A stretch of 64,000 nt of DNA from Bisporella sp. PMI_857 (taxonomy: Eukaryota > Ascomycota > Leotiomycetes > Helotiales > Helotiaceae), in the NCBI GenBank assembly GCA_021307315.1, contig JAJSPD010000014.1, forward strand, positions 496,001 through 560,000, written 5' to 3'. The notes below the pieces were generated by a model. It was given only the letters and a program-made list of their open reading frames with translations, had not been told where the DNA came from and searched no databases. Shown piece by piece: positions 1 to 10,396 of the stretch. Position 1 is the first letter of the stretch. The number at the start of each line of letters is the position of its first letter. Made by a program: the position numbers and the translations under genes.

Positions 1-958
1 TATGGAAAGGCAGAAGCACGATTCTGATGAAGTTCCCAGTAACAACTGAAACCGAACTTTACTTATAGATAAAACCATCTACAACTGGGGAAACCTGAGA
101 TATGTACTCATGAAGGGACATATTGTCACTTTCATGTGTAGAGGAGCATTGAATTAGGCGAGAATTGCCATTAGAGTTGCTGGCCAGAATGGTGGTCTGT
201 CCCTGTTTCCAGAATGAATCACCTGACAATCCTGCATATTAGGGGAATTATCAGGTAATTTGGTACGGTGGATTGATCAAGATTAAACTAAATTGCATGG
301 CTCAGACATTGCTCTTCCAAACCTTTTGATAAATACTTCGTTACAGTGAAGCAGGACACTTAGTGCCCGTTTCTATAGAGTGGGGCTGTATGAATAATTG
401 CCCTTTTTACATCGCTGAGCAAAGGGGTGCCATTCACAGCATAAGCGACTGGAAAACTTGCCGATTTAGTGTAATCACGTAGAAGTAAGTGAAAGTAGTA
501 AGTGATCAGAATTACCTTTTTAACGTGGTGAATCATGGCTTACAGGCATACGTACACTGGGTTCTGCATTTATTTACCCCATTTGTCGCTAATAATAGTG
601 GAGTGTACCATTCAAGGGCCTCAATTGGCTGGTCTCAAAGTTGCCGTTCCTGGACGACGGACAAATATGGTAATTTTCTGGCCTTAGCTTGCAACCGATT
701 TTGTGGGGTGTACAAGCTCGATCTGAGTACCCCTCGAGTTTGTTTTCTTGTAAATAAACCTCGATAGCTATAGTTAAGTAACTTTCATTTCTCATGTGAG
801 ATATCATTCCTTGCCGTTCCTACGCTTCAGTTATCTCCTGCTCTTCAGTTTCATCATTATTCGAGCTCCCATTCCATATACTTTTAAGGCCCTTTTTTCT
901 TAGCTACCAAACGAAGTAGTCATTCTAAACATTGACTTATCTCCTTGCTCTGTTCGAA
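1..958. other. Intergenic, no gene seen
   Basis: No convincing coding region on either strand; the open frames here are short and lack family features. The last 150 bases are pyrimidine-rich and form the 5' flank of the dehydrogenase gene that starts at 959. Confidence 0.6.
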
Positions 959-2189
959 ATGCCTGTTCAGAAGCTCCAGATCGCCTGTGCCGGGCTTGGG
1001 CGTATGGGAAAGCGCCATGCTCTCCATTTTCTGAATCGCACTCCCAGGGCTGATCTAGTGGCAGCCAGTAGTCCGGATGACTCCGAGATTGCTTGGGCTA
1101 AAGTGCACCTCGAACCGTTTGGTGTGAGGCTCTACAAAGATTTTGATGAGATGATCATACAGGAAGGTTTACAAGCAGTAGTCATCGCCAGCGTGACCAC
1201 CGTGCACGCTGAGCAAGCAATAAAAGGGATAGAGGCCGGCTTGCACGTTTTATGCGAGAAGCCGCTGAGCACTAGTGTTGAAATTGTGAGCTTTTCGGAG
1301 AGTTTTGCTAGACGTGTCAACTAACATGAACTGGTAGTCACAAACTGTTGTTGACGCAGCAAATAAGAACCCCCATCTCAAAGTTATGTGCGGTTTCTCG
1401 CGGCGGTTTGATCCGTCATACCGTGATGCATACTCGAAAATGGATAGTGGAATGATTGGACGGCCATCTATATTCCGTTCGCAGACCTGCGATAAGCTAG
1501 ATCCATCTGGCTTCTTCGTTGCATACGCTGAGTAAGTAGTGTTCATGAGGATGGCTAGTAGGATTCCTTGCTGTCTACCCCTTTGCATACTACTTACGGA
1601 ATGAACTTGCGAACAGCTCTAACAAAAGGATAGGTTTTCAGGAGGCATCTTCGTTGATTGCTCAATCCACGATATTGACTTAGCGTTATGGTTCTTCGGT
1701 CAAGATTCACAAGTTAAATCCGTTGTCGCCTCCGGTATCACCGCTGTCCAGCCCGAGCTAAGAAAGCACAAGGACCGCGATAACGCGGTTGGGATCGTGG
1801 AGTTCTACGGTGGCAAGATTGCACATTTTTATTGCTCGAGAATGATGGCGGCCGGTCAAGATGACGCAACTGAGATTATTGGGACTGAAGGAAAGCTCAC
1901 CGTTAATGCTAATCCTTCCTTGAACCTTGTGGGTATCTACCAAGGCGGTCACAATGCGGGGATCCGTCGCGAGATTCCTGGGGATTACTATGGGAGATTC
2001 GAGCAAGCGTTTGTGGTTGAGGCAAATGAATTTACGGAGGCTGTGCTAGATAATAAGAAATTACCGATGAAGTTGTCTGGCGCTGTGCAAGCTGTTTCCA
2101 TTGGATGCGCGCTTCAGGAAAGCTTGAACACGGGTGAGAAAATTTGGTTTGATGAGACTGGAAGGAGAGTAGAAAGGGCAGCGTTATAG
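959..2189 (+). CDS. Gfo/Idh/MocA family NAD(P)-dependent oxidoreductase (inositol 2-dehydrogenase-like)
   Basis: Predicted cytosolic oxidoreductase of the Gfo/Idh/MocA family, which oxidises sugars or inositols with NAD(P). Exons 959-1285, 1338-1531 and 1634-2189 join in phase to 358 aa, a normal family length. The N-terminus has the Rossmann motif GLGRMG (residues 12-17); the conserved EKP of the active site is at 100-102. Exon 3 carries the typical SGGIFVDCSIHDID block of the C-terminal substrate domain. The second acceptor is the ATAG ending at 1633; the nearer CAG at 1641 would break the frame. I chose ATG 959 because the upstream in-frame start adds only nine unconserved residues. The true substrate cannot be told from sequence. 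Confidence 0.88.
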
Positions 2190-2726
2190 TTTTAATATGA
2201 TAGAAGCAACCCAGAAGCAAAACTGCTGTTGAAAAAATGTTCGTTTCAGCTCATCTCCTGTGAAACTTTGAGCTTTCACTTTAGAATGCTTCTCGACCAG
2301 GCCACCTTTTACTGTAATAAATGCTTCTAATCCACTTTCACTGGCGTGAATTGAAAGATTAAGTGTTCTCCCTCGGATGGATGCTGATTAAAATTATCTT
2401 GAAGGTTGAGCACGATTGCGGGGTTTATAGTTAAGTGTTCGAGTAGAATTTCATCACGAAACTCGGCTCTTTTAATAGCCTTTTATCCACCGAAGTAATA
2501 GACTCCTCAAACACAAAACCTCACTTCCACTTCCTGCTTTGCATACAAATTCCATCTCCTGCCATAAGAAATAAGCACCGCGATTTCAGGTTAGCATTAC
2601 CAGTTGAACATTCCTGGAGCTAGAAGCAATCACTCATCCAGAAAGTACCAAGAGTGTGCAACAGCCAAATACCACCTTCCTCGTCAGTCTGAGACTGCCG
2701 CACAGAGAGATTCTCAATCAACTCCA

Positions 2727-3056
2727 ATTGGTCCCCTTCATCCTGCTACTTTCGCGGCTCTCTTCCCATTGGTCTCTCTCTTCAAAAGTCTCGTGACCAG
2801 CATCCAATCACATCCATTCTAGCCCCATAAATTCTAGGCTCCATGTTTTGTCTATATTCTCAATTGTATGCGATTGGTCCCTTTTTTATTGGGTGATAGG
2901 CTATAGCCGCTCTCATCTCTTCTGATTGGTCCCATTTCCTCATTATCATGTGACTTTCCCTACTGCATCCAATCAAAGACCGTCAAAAGCATGGAATATA
3001 CTGGGTCTTTTTGACTGTTTTGCTGTGCCGCAGAGGACGAGATATAATTGGTCCCC
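2727..3056. promoter_or_regulatory. Cluster of CCAAT boxes, four in the context ATTGGTCC
   Basis: ATTGGTCC occurs at 2727, 2873, 2925 and 3047. Related ATTGG or CCAAT copies lie at 2768 (ATTGGTCT), 2803, 2887 and 2968. ATTGG is the reverse complement of CCAAT, the site bound by the fungal CBC/HAP complex. Eight copies in 330 bp, half with the same 3' flank, suggest strong CBC-dependent regulation of the gene at 3273; this is inferred. Confidence 0.6.
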
Positions 3057-3128
3057 TTGAGGATCTTATTTTATTGTGGTTGGTTCTTCTAGTTGTTGGT
3101 TCAGGCTGTCCATGTCTAAGAGTTGGGG

Positions 3129-3136
3129 TATAAAAA
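3129..3136 (+). promoter_or_regulatory. TATA-like box
   Basis: TATAAAAA lies about 140 bp before the ATG at 3273, just downstream of the CCAAT cluster, a plausible core promoter position. Confidence 0.5.
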
Positions 3137-3272
3137 CGAGATTTTCGCAAGGCAATCATCTTTTCTTTCTTGCATCTTTATGACTCTGTGCTCTTAAACA
3201 TCCATAAACTCTCAAGGCTTTTTTCTTAATCACATATACCTTCTGAATCATAAGTGAAAGTCAAATCTCACC

Positions 3273-3799
3273 ATGGGCGGAGGACCACAGAACCCGATTT
3301 ACATCAAAGACGAGGAAGAAGATGAAGACGTCGTATGTCTCCTGCATCCTTCGAACTAAATCCACCCATTTATTTTTCATGATCTCGAAACTAATTGAAA
3401 GCTTGACATTTAAAGAAACCTCTCCCAGAGCATATGTCTGCCATGCATCTCGATCTCTCGATCGTCGGTAGCAGAGAACCTTCTCCTCCAGTTCCAGCAC
3501 CAAGCCGCAAAAAGGTTCTGCTGATGCGCGAGCTGAAAGCGCTGGGCCTGAAGCCTAAGGCTGTGTCGGGGAATCCCTGGCATCGCCCGGATTATACCAA
3601 GGAGTTGGCGGAGCCGAGTTGGGGCGATGAGAGTGAGAATGATGAGACATATATGTTTGAGGAGGTGGAGGATGTGGATGAGTATGGAGAAGTAGGTGAA
3701 GATGAGGATGATGATGATGATGAAAGTAAGGAAGGGATGGAGGTGGAGGTCAAGGGTGAGGATGATGACGAAGATATGAAATTAAGTTGGACTCACTAG
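3273..3799 (+). CDS. Small acidic protein of unknown function
   Basis: Exons 3273-3332 and 3431-3799 (donor GTATGT, acceptor CAGAG) join in phase to 142 aa. The N-terminus has a hydrophobic patch followed by acids (IYIKDEEEDEDV), a layout seen in SUMO-interacting motifs. A basic, proline-rich middle follows (around 30-80), then a long Asp/Glu run in the C-terminal 50 residues. No signal peptide or membrane segment. I do not recognise the family. The strongly acidic tail would suit a histone- or nucleic-acid-associated or chaperone-like protein, but that is speculation. Its upstream region is unusually rich in CCAAT boxes. Confidence 0.6.
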
Positions 3800-3896
3800 C
3801 GATTGGAGGTCAAATAGTGAGATTTCATTGTATGAAGTGAATTGTAAAACTTGTTTGAGGAGATAGATTTATGTATTCTCGGTGGGTGAGTGATGG

Positions 3897-5039
3897 TTAG
3901 ATCTCTCTGAACCCAAACCTGCCTCCCACGGCATCAAACGCCACATCCCACGTCCTCAAAAAATGCGTTCCGGTATTAATATATGGCGGCCTGACCGCCG
4001 GACTCGCCAGCGTAGTAATAACCAGGTTTGGCGTATGATCGGTAATACTTGTCGTTGTAGAGTTAACAACAGTGAAATTATCATCAATCCTTCCAGTGCC
4101 AGTGTCAAATCTGACTTGTACATAAGAGTTCTCGTCGAGGACTTGTACGTCGGCATTGCTGCTTGGGCTCTTGGCGGTATGCCGATTGACGGGTGAACCC
4201 AGTGGGAGCGTAAGGTAGGAATGTGTGATGCCGGTATCGATGAGCGCTGTGCCATTGACACAAGTCATGGCGTCAACAGCTATACATGCGGGAACGGGCT
4301 TCCAATCCAGAGGGTGTGTTGAGTGATGGATTCCCTCTTTGAGATCGACGAAGGAGAAGCCATTTGTGTTGCTTGCTGTGAGGCCGACAGTAATTCCATC
4401 TTTGGTGATTAGATACCCGTTGCGAAAATGGTCTCCTTCGGTCGATATCCCATTGATACTCAAGACGTTGAGGAACGCGTTTTTATCTGGATCACCTTGT
4501 GGCTGACCATCTGCTTGACGACCGAAGCCAACGCCGAATAGGGAAATACCTTCAGGTAGATGCGTAACCGTAGGTGGTGTGCCTTCTACTGGGGTGGGAC
4601 AGGAGTTCGTATCCGTAGTCTCGTTATAATTAGGACATATCACGGTATCTTCTACCGCCAGAATGGGAATGCGAGCCTTCACCTCAACTCCGGCATTTCC
4701 GAAGTATATATCTTCTGGTATCCAGTGGCCTGAATACAGTTTCTTGCTGCTAGAAAGGAATTCCCAACCGATAGGGTAGTCTGAGAGATTTGCAGGTGGC
4801 CAGTTTGGGATGCCGGTAGTGGAGAGAACGAACCCGCATGTTCCTGTGTCAAGACTGGGGCTACGGCTTATAGCACTTGGGCCGGAACCCACTGTGAGTG
4901 CGACTCTGACTCTGTCGGTAAATGGGACCACTGAGTTGGCCTCGCTGGCCACAAATGGGATCAAAACTTCTGTTGTGAAGCCGCTGTATAGTGATGGGGA
5001 AGCCATTGCAGTCTGGCCGATGTTGGGATATAAGGACAT
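3897..5039 (-). CDS. Pepsin-like (A1) aspartic protease-like protein
   Basis: Single open frame of 380 aa. Two aspartic-protease-type active-site triads are visible: DTGTCGF near residue 64 and IDTGITHSYLTL near residue 267. The C-terminus has the typical closing pattern (NTGTHFLRTWDVAFD...GGRFGF). Several N-glycosylation sequons and paired cysteines suggest an extracellular or vacuolar protein, yet no signal peptide follows the ATG at 5039. A good donor (GTAAGT, near 5113) and a CAG acceptor lie just upstream on this strand, so an additional 5' exon is possible. It could belong to a divergent, secreted A1-like subfamily and not the classical pepsins. Confidence 0.7.
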   Translation of the reverse strand: MSLYPNIGQTAMASPSLYSGFTTEVLIPFVASEANSVVPFTDRVRVALTVGSGPSAISRSPSLDTGTCGFVLSTTGIPNWPPANLSDYPIGWEFLSSSKKLYSGHWIPEDIYFGNAGVEVKARIPILAVEDTVICPNYNETTDTNSCPTPVEGTPPTVTHLPEGISLFGVGFGRQADGQPQGDPDKNAFLNVLSINGISTEGDHFRNGYLITKDGITVGLTASNTNGFSFVDLKEGIHHSTHPLDWKPVPACIAVDAMTCVNGTALIDTGITHSYLTLPLGSPVNRHTAKSPSSNADVQVLDENSYVQVRFDTGTGRIDDNFTVVNSTTTSITDHTPNLVITTLASPAVRPPYINTGTHFLRTWDVAFDAVGGRFGFREI

Positions 5040-5807
5040 CTTTTGCTTCCTGTATAGACTTTCGGCAATTGAACGGTCAATATTCGCGACATGGGGTCAC
5101 GCGAGCTAAACTTACCAGGTGCTGAGGAGTCATCCGCGGTTAAGTCAGATGCAGAGGCTCAATACATAGAGGATGTATATCGTCTTATTGCTTTGTACCA
5201 CCTAGTCTAAGTTGTTAGTCAGCACATTGCACAGCATACGAGACGACACACTACTTGCTATCAAATTTCAGCTGTGGATATGACTGCATGTCCGATACGT
5301 ATGGTGACTTATGGCGCTACTCGGCGTGACTCGAACATCTTGGATTATCAGACAGGATACATAGATGAACCATATGTGACAAAAGGTTGGGGTAACTCAA
5401 GGTGGGGTCGACATATCTTGGACTTCGATCCTTGCATGTTTCTCGCTAAAGCTCAGGCAAAAACGGGTGACGGCTCGCGGGCAATATGAGCCTTGCATGT
5501 GTGCGCCATAAGATCCCAAGATATGGTACCTCTCTAGATTTATTTGTGATACTCCAATGAAAGATAAAAGACCACATCAAAAGTAAATTTCGTTGCAAAA
5601 AATAATATAGAACAAAGAATGCAGAATCAGGCTTGGCACCAAAGTCTACTATTAGAGGTTGAAGGTTATCAAGACAAAGAGACGATAGCACATCGTCGTA
5701 ATCGTCCTGCAAGTCCTCACTTAGATAAAGAGGTTTCTCCCATCAAGCAGGACAGATTGCTGCCACATCGCGTTGTCAAATATCCCCAACTATCCCAGTA
5801 AAACACG
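5040..5807. other. Divergent intergenic region
   Basis: Lies between the protease-like gene (minus) and the AT-hook gene (plus). Besides a possible extra 5' exon/intron of the protease gene around 5045-5130, I see no coding region. Confidence 0.5.
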
Positions 5808-6551
5808 ATGTTTTCGTTCTCCCAGCGATTTGGCCGACAAGTACCAGGGCGAAGCCCATCTCCATCATCTCACCCAAGAATGCTATCAAATTCTGATGAA
5901 AAGGACGGCAACGGTGATCCACCAAGAAATAAATTCTCGTTTTCGCCACACGACTTAGATATCACTTGGCCTGAGCGAGAAGGGCAATACCCGGCGTTTA
6001 AATCTAGAGGTCAACATTGGCAAGAACTGCAAAGCACAGTTCGAGCACAAAGAAGATCGAATGTAGGCAGAAGACATTCAGCTTCCGAAGATGAACTCAA
6101 CGACGACAAATTAAACCTCCCTACAGCACCCCGCGACAACACAAATTCAATCTCGGTCCACAACAAGGAAAGCATCTCACTAAGAGAATGGGGTTCCCGC
6201 CTTGATGGAAGCAGATGCAGCAGCCGAACTATCTCGCCCACACCGTACCCGCCTTCTCCCTCCAAAGCCTCGCAGTTCGAGTCCCTCCACCGAAATCTGC
6301 ACCAGTATGGCGAGTTAACGGAGCCGAACTATGTGGGCGGGAGTAGGAAGAAGGGCGGTGGGAAAATAGATGGATTTGATAGCGGTGAAGGCCACGAGAT
6401 GCTCGCTGGGGAGGATAAGAAGAAAGAAAATGACTATATTCGGGAAGCAGCTGCAAAGGCTGCAGAAGAGAGAAGGAATAAAGAGAAGAAGCGCGGAAGG
6501 CCAAAATTGAGAAACAGACTGGGGGCGATTGGGAAAAGGGAGCTTAGATGA
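5808..6551 (+). CDS. Disordered AT-hook-like nuclear protein (hypothetical)
   Basis: Single open frame of 247 aa with no recognised globular domain. It is rich in Ser, Pro, Arg and Asp/Glu, as in intrinsically disordered regulators. The C-terminus carries a Lys/Glu/Arg-rich predicted helix (around 205-230) followed by KKRGRPKLRN, which matches the AT-hook core (RGRP) that binds the minor groove of AT-rich DNA. No signal peptide or membrane segment. The ATG at 5808 starts the longest frame; the upstream open frame ending at 5801 is out of phase and looks accidental. Function unknown; a chromatin-associated role is inferred only from the motif. Confidence 0.6.
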   Translation: MFSFSQRFGRQVPGRSPSPSSHPRMLSNSDEKDGNGDPPRNKFSFSPHDLDITWPEREGQYPAFKSRGQHWQELQSTVRAQRRSNVGRRHSASEDELNDDKLNLPTAPRDNTNSISVHNKESISLREWGSRLDGSRCSSRTISPTPYPPSPSKASQFESLHRNLHQYGELTEPNYVGGSRKKGGGKIDGFDSGEGHEMLAGEDKKKENDYIREAAAKAAEERRNKEKKRGRPKLRNRLGAIGKRELR

Positions 6552-6964
6552 ACGAGCCCATTGGGGCGGATTGGCGAATTTCGAAGCAGAGTGAAGGGTT
6601 GTAAGCATAAAAGAGAATGGAGCACCGTGTATGATGTGAGAGGAAACAGTAGTATCTTGTGACGCCTATTATTCGAGAACTCTTCCTTGGTGTGTCATAA
6701 TATTCCAACCCACAGCCTTTTATATCCAGACGCCTCATCATTATGATATTTGTACAAGTCGGAATGCAGGGCGCTCAATGAATGACATGCTGCAATCGTC
6801 CCATGTATCCAGCTCTTCCAGTGTACTGCGCTTTTTTAGTCATGACCAACATCTATCAGCCGACTGCCCCTGTATCAACGCCACGGACTCGCTTCTCTGG
6901 TTTACCGTAGTATGCTCGAATTGCTGCACTCCCTATCCTTGCGGCCTATGATGCCTATTCCAGC
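6552..6964. other. Convergent intergenic region
   Basis: 3' flanks of two convergent genes. No gene seen. Confidence 0.6.
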
Positions 6965-8290
6965 TCAAGGCCACATATGATGGTATAACGTTCTGTCCGC
7001 GTCTAGCTTGCCCCAAAGCTTGCTCAACTTGTCTTCGAAAATGTGGCTTCCAATCATAAACTCCCCTGGACCAGCCATCGTATGTCTTTTTAACGCCACG
7101 TTCCACGAGAAAGCTGAGTGCCCTATACCACCAAAGCTGGACGCCTTCAACAATATTAAGTAATCGACGAGTTGTTGCTGATCCTTCCCCAATTTGTTCA
7201 AATTCGCCTTATCATCGCCATCTAGAAGATCGAACTTGGTATGTACCTTCAGGCCCCTTGCTTCGGCGTCTTTCCTAAATCGGTCAATCTCATCAGGCCG
7301 ATGGGACGACAAGTATATAACAGAGGTGTTCGAGTTCGAGGCATGGGACAAATATCCCTCAGATTCCTCCTTGTAAAGCCCAAAGTCACGATCTATACAG
7401 GGCCAATTGTCGCGACACCCAAACTTCTCCTCTTCGGTTAGAAGGTGCGCACCGAAAAAAGGGAGAAGCTCATCTGGCATACTTCCCGGAGCAAAGTTAT
7501 AAAGGGTTGAAAGTTTTTTCAGTGACTTATTTGCCATATCCCTTACGTCGGGACGGAATTGCAGGATCCTGCCAAACTCTTTCACAAAGGCCGCACCATC
7601 ATTAAAAATATCGTAGATAGGCTCTGGACGCGCCATTTCAACGATGATCGGTAAGGTGTCCTCGTCTGGACGGATCAGGGCTTGGACCAAGCGATAGAAT
7701 GCTGTGCGCCAACTCTCCCCGTCCCGCATTCCAATGTGTTCAGGCACAACCGTTATAACGGGCGGGTGGACGTAATTATTAGGAAATGGAACTTTCTTCT
7801 TGTTTTCGTAGATCTGCATCTGCGGACACGACTGCCGCAGCGAGTTCACGAAATGGTCTTTATCGAACATGAAGTCAAACGGATGCGTGCTCCAGTAAAG
7901 CAACGTCCATCCCGCCTCATGCTCTCCATCCGGGCTCAAGATCCGTGGCAGCATCATATTTGCGCCGATATCGATGGCACGCCGCACACAATTGAGAATC
8001 GTGTGCCGCACGTTTCCGATGTTGCCTTCTCCATTGTCGCATTGCATGACCAGTGTACTATTCCATTCTGTCCCTGCGCATATATTCCTTATGGTGTCAG
8101 AGTCGACTTCTGGATTGTGGAACACGTCCGGCACCGCCTCTGATGTTTGAGGGGCATTGGCATATTGATTCCAGGCAGCGTGCTTAGGAAAACTGTAAGG
8201 GCGATCAAATGCGACCCAGACCCAGAGGACGACAAGGAGCCCGCCTGCTATCGAAGCATATCGTTTATTTACGCCTTCGGGCAGTGCCAT
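6965..8290 (-). CDS. Type II membrane protein, fungal O-fucosyltransferase-like
   Basis: Intronless, 441 aa. A short cytosolic N-terminus is followed by one membrane segment (about residues 12-29), then a luminal domain, as in Golgi glycosyltransferases. The block CDNGEGNIGNVRHTILNCVRRA (near 83-104) resembles the N-terminal Rossmann half of GDP-fucose protein O-fucosyltransferase-like proteins. The C-terminal part contains a SSHRPDEIDRFRKDAE region and a KASSFGGIGHSAFSWNVALKR block, consistent with the donor-binding half. A few cysteines (CRDNWPCID) suggest a luminal disulfide. Fungal members of this group are uncharacterised; acceptor and donor are not known. Confidence 0.7.
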   Translation of the reverse strand: MALPEGVNKRYASIAGGLLVVLWVWVAFDRPYSFPKHAAWNQYANAPQTSEAVPDVFHNPEVDSDTIRNICAGTEWNSTLVMQCDNGEGNIGNVRHTILNCVRRAIDIGANMMLPRILSPDGEHEAGWTLLYWSTHPFDFMFDKDHFVNSLRQSCPQMQIYENKKKVPFPNNYVHPPVITVVPEHIGMRDGESWRTAFYRLVQALIRPDEDTLPIIVEMARPEPIYDIFNDGAAFVKEFGRILQFRPDVRDMANKSLKKLSTLYNFAPGSMPDELLPFFGAHLLTEEEKFGCRDNWPCIDRDFGLYKEESEGYLSHASNSNTSVIYLSSHRPDEIDRFRKDAEARGLKVHTKFDLLDGDDKANLNKLGKDQQQLVDYLILLKASSFGGIGHSAFSWNVALKRHTMAGPGEFMIGSHIFEDKLSKLWGKLDADRTLYHHMWP

Positions 8291-9221
8291 TGTCGTGTTC
8301 GAAGCATGTAGATATGAGGATAAAGAATGACGACGAGGTCAAGTCAGATTAGACATTGTATGCCTTCTCGTGTTCGAGGTGCTGAGAGTTAATGGTTAAT
8401 CCTCGTTCCGTTGGCTGTAATTTTGTGGCTCAGCCACGCTGGCTGCCAATGGAACAGCTTTGTTCAAACGTTTGTTTCAAGAAATAGGGGCCAACTTTAG
8501 GGTGTCTAAACTTAGCTTAGGCTGTTTTACCCCTGATGCCGCAAGCGGCTAATACCCGACCAGCCTTAGTTTGGGATATGATAACGATGACGACGACCAC
8601 CATCACCTTGCCAAGAATATAGCAAATATATGATTCTTTACCATAGTGAAGTCTCCTTGCAATTCAGCTGAGTCATTTTTAGCTCTATGGTTCCTTTGCA
8701 ATACAATATGATGTCTCTTTTGCCTACTGTAATTAGTCTTTTATTTCTGCTTGGACTCGAAATTAGTCACTCGGCTTAACATTCATCAAACTCATGGGAC
8801 GTGAATCATAGATCTGCTTGGAGAAACTTCTCGTATCGCGGATCATCCGAACATAATGCAGGCATTTCGGTGCTATTTGAAGGTTACTTTACTGGTGGTT
8901 AAGCAAAGTCACCAAACCCTCCACCCCTCAAATTCCAGTCGAGTTCAGGAACTGTTCGTGTTGTGGCAAAAGCTTTTGTGTTCCTGCATCACAATAAAAT
9001 CGATATCACAGCATACCAAAACAGGTGGCTATCATTAATAGTGCACTTTTTTTTAGATTAACCTTCATATTAATTTCTTAAATGATATAGATATTAAGCA
9101 CCGCTCTAGCGAGATGTAGATAATATCATAAACCAAAGACTCTAAAGATTCTATAGAATGGAGCTCATCGATTCCAATTCTTCTGTTTGATACTTGGACC
9201 GCTATTAGTATCTATTAATAT
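8291..9221. other. Intergenic, no gene seen
   Basis: 5' flank of the fucosyltransferase-like gene, then an AT-rich stretch (about 9030-9220). No supported coding region on either strand. Confidence 0.5.
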
Positions 9222-10108
9222 TTACTCATCATCTTTCTCTGCGGTCACCGGTTCAGTTTTCTCACGCCCTCCAAGCTTCTTGAGTACCTTACCAGGCACA
9301 CCTCCGACTAATGTGTTCTCTGGAACAGACTTTGTGGCCACGGCTCCCGCTGCAATCGTACTGCCCCCGATCCGATCTTTATGCCAGGTGGGAGCATCGC
9401 ATTCGCGCCAATCCAAACATCGTCCCCAATCTCCACCGGTCTCGCAAGGCTCCCGCCATTGGCTCTTCTTCCTCCTGCATCCAGTTCATGCGTATCCGCG
9501 CATATCATCGCCCCGAGGCCAACCAGGACTCTTTGGCCAAGTGTTGCCAGCGCACTATCGAAGACTTGTACATTTCTATTGATGTAACAGCCTTTGCCTA
9601 CGAATATTTGACAACCAAATGTGCAAAAGAACGGCGCCTCAATATTAGTATCTAGACCTAGTTTCCCCAGTATGCGTTTGACTACGGCCATACGTCCGGT
9701 TCCCAAGGTCCCAAATTTGTCGGAAGGGAGTATGGACGTATCGCTGAGCTCGGACAGCGCTTACCGTATGTAGAGCTTATGGTTGAGAATAAGCTGGGAA
9801 TTACCGGCTTGGAAGGTGGGACCTGTTATCACGCGCTCATACTCTTCGCTCTAAGGCACAGGAACGTCACCTTTCTGCATTTTCTGGATGGCACTGTTTT
9901 GCACTTGGCTTTTCGTACGTTTGGATTTCCCTAATAGCACATCAGTAGGGCTATCTTGGCTAGGGCTTGTGGTCCCGCCACTCTTCAGCATACCTTCCTT
10001 CTTTTCTGTTTCTTTGGATATGGAAGTCACCCTGTCGCTTTCTAATTGATGGCCATTTCGTTTAGTTGATAGGGGACCTTGTCCCGAGATCCAATGATCG
10101 TCGAGCAT
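9222..10108 (-). pseudogene. Broken sugar (maltose-type) O-acetyltransferase with left-handed beta-helix
   Basis: On the minus strand one reading frame runs from 10108 to about 9370 and is interrupted by TAG at 9853-9851 and TAA at 9763-9761. Protein similarity continues in the same frame across both stops (EEYERVITG before the second, SDKFGTLGTGRM after it). The left-handed helix repeats follow, including the conserved ICADTHELD histidine block. At a run of five Gs (about 9366-9370) the frame shifts, and the normal ending (GGSTIAAGAVATKSVPENTLVGGVPGKVL) continues in another frame to 9222. Both stops are one C-to-T change from Gln codons, as RIP would produce. Family members acetylate sugars with acetyl-CoA; this copy should be dead unless the breaks are sequencing errors. 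The N-terminal 80 residues upstream of the first stop are less certain. Confidence 0.72.
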
Positions 10109-10396
10109 ATTAATATGATTGGCTTCTTGTTAGTAGCGCTTTGTTCTCAGATATGTCGTCGTCACCTTTTGAAAATTAGATATGTTCAAGATTGTGATTT
10201 GTTCCTGCCAATCATGCTGCTTAGATTCACTCAAGGAGTTCACTTTGCACTATCTGTTCCTGGCCGTCAGCATTGTGAGTAACACACCAAACTAAACAAA
10301 GCTTCCTTTCTGTATTTTCAGTCCCTTGATACCCTTTATGTTACAATCTAAGTTACAAAGGATTCTCACCAACAGCAGAGTTATTGTTCTTTCCAG

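Larger units (their letters stand above)
2190..3272. other. Intergenic with CCAAT-rich promoter
   Basis: No gene seen. The right half (2727-3056) holds a cluster of CCAAT/ATTGG boxes and a TATA-like box, described separately, belonging to the promoter of the small acidic protein gene. Confidence 0.6.

Noticed and set aside
7682..8143. 153-aa plus-strand open frame inside the fucosyltransferase-like gene
   Set aside because: Antisense shadow of a well-supported coding region.
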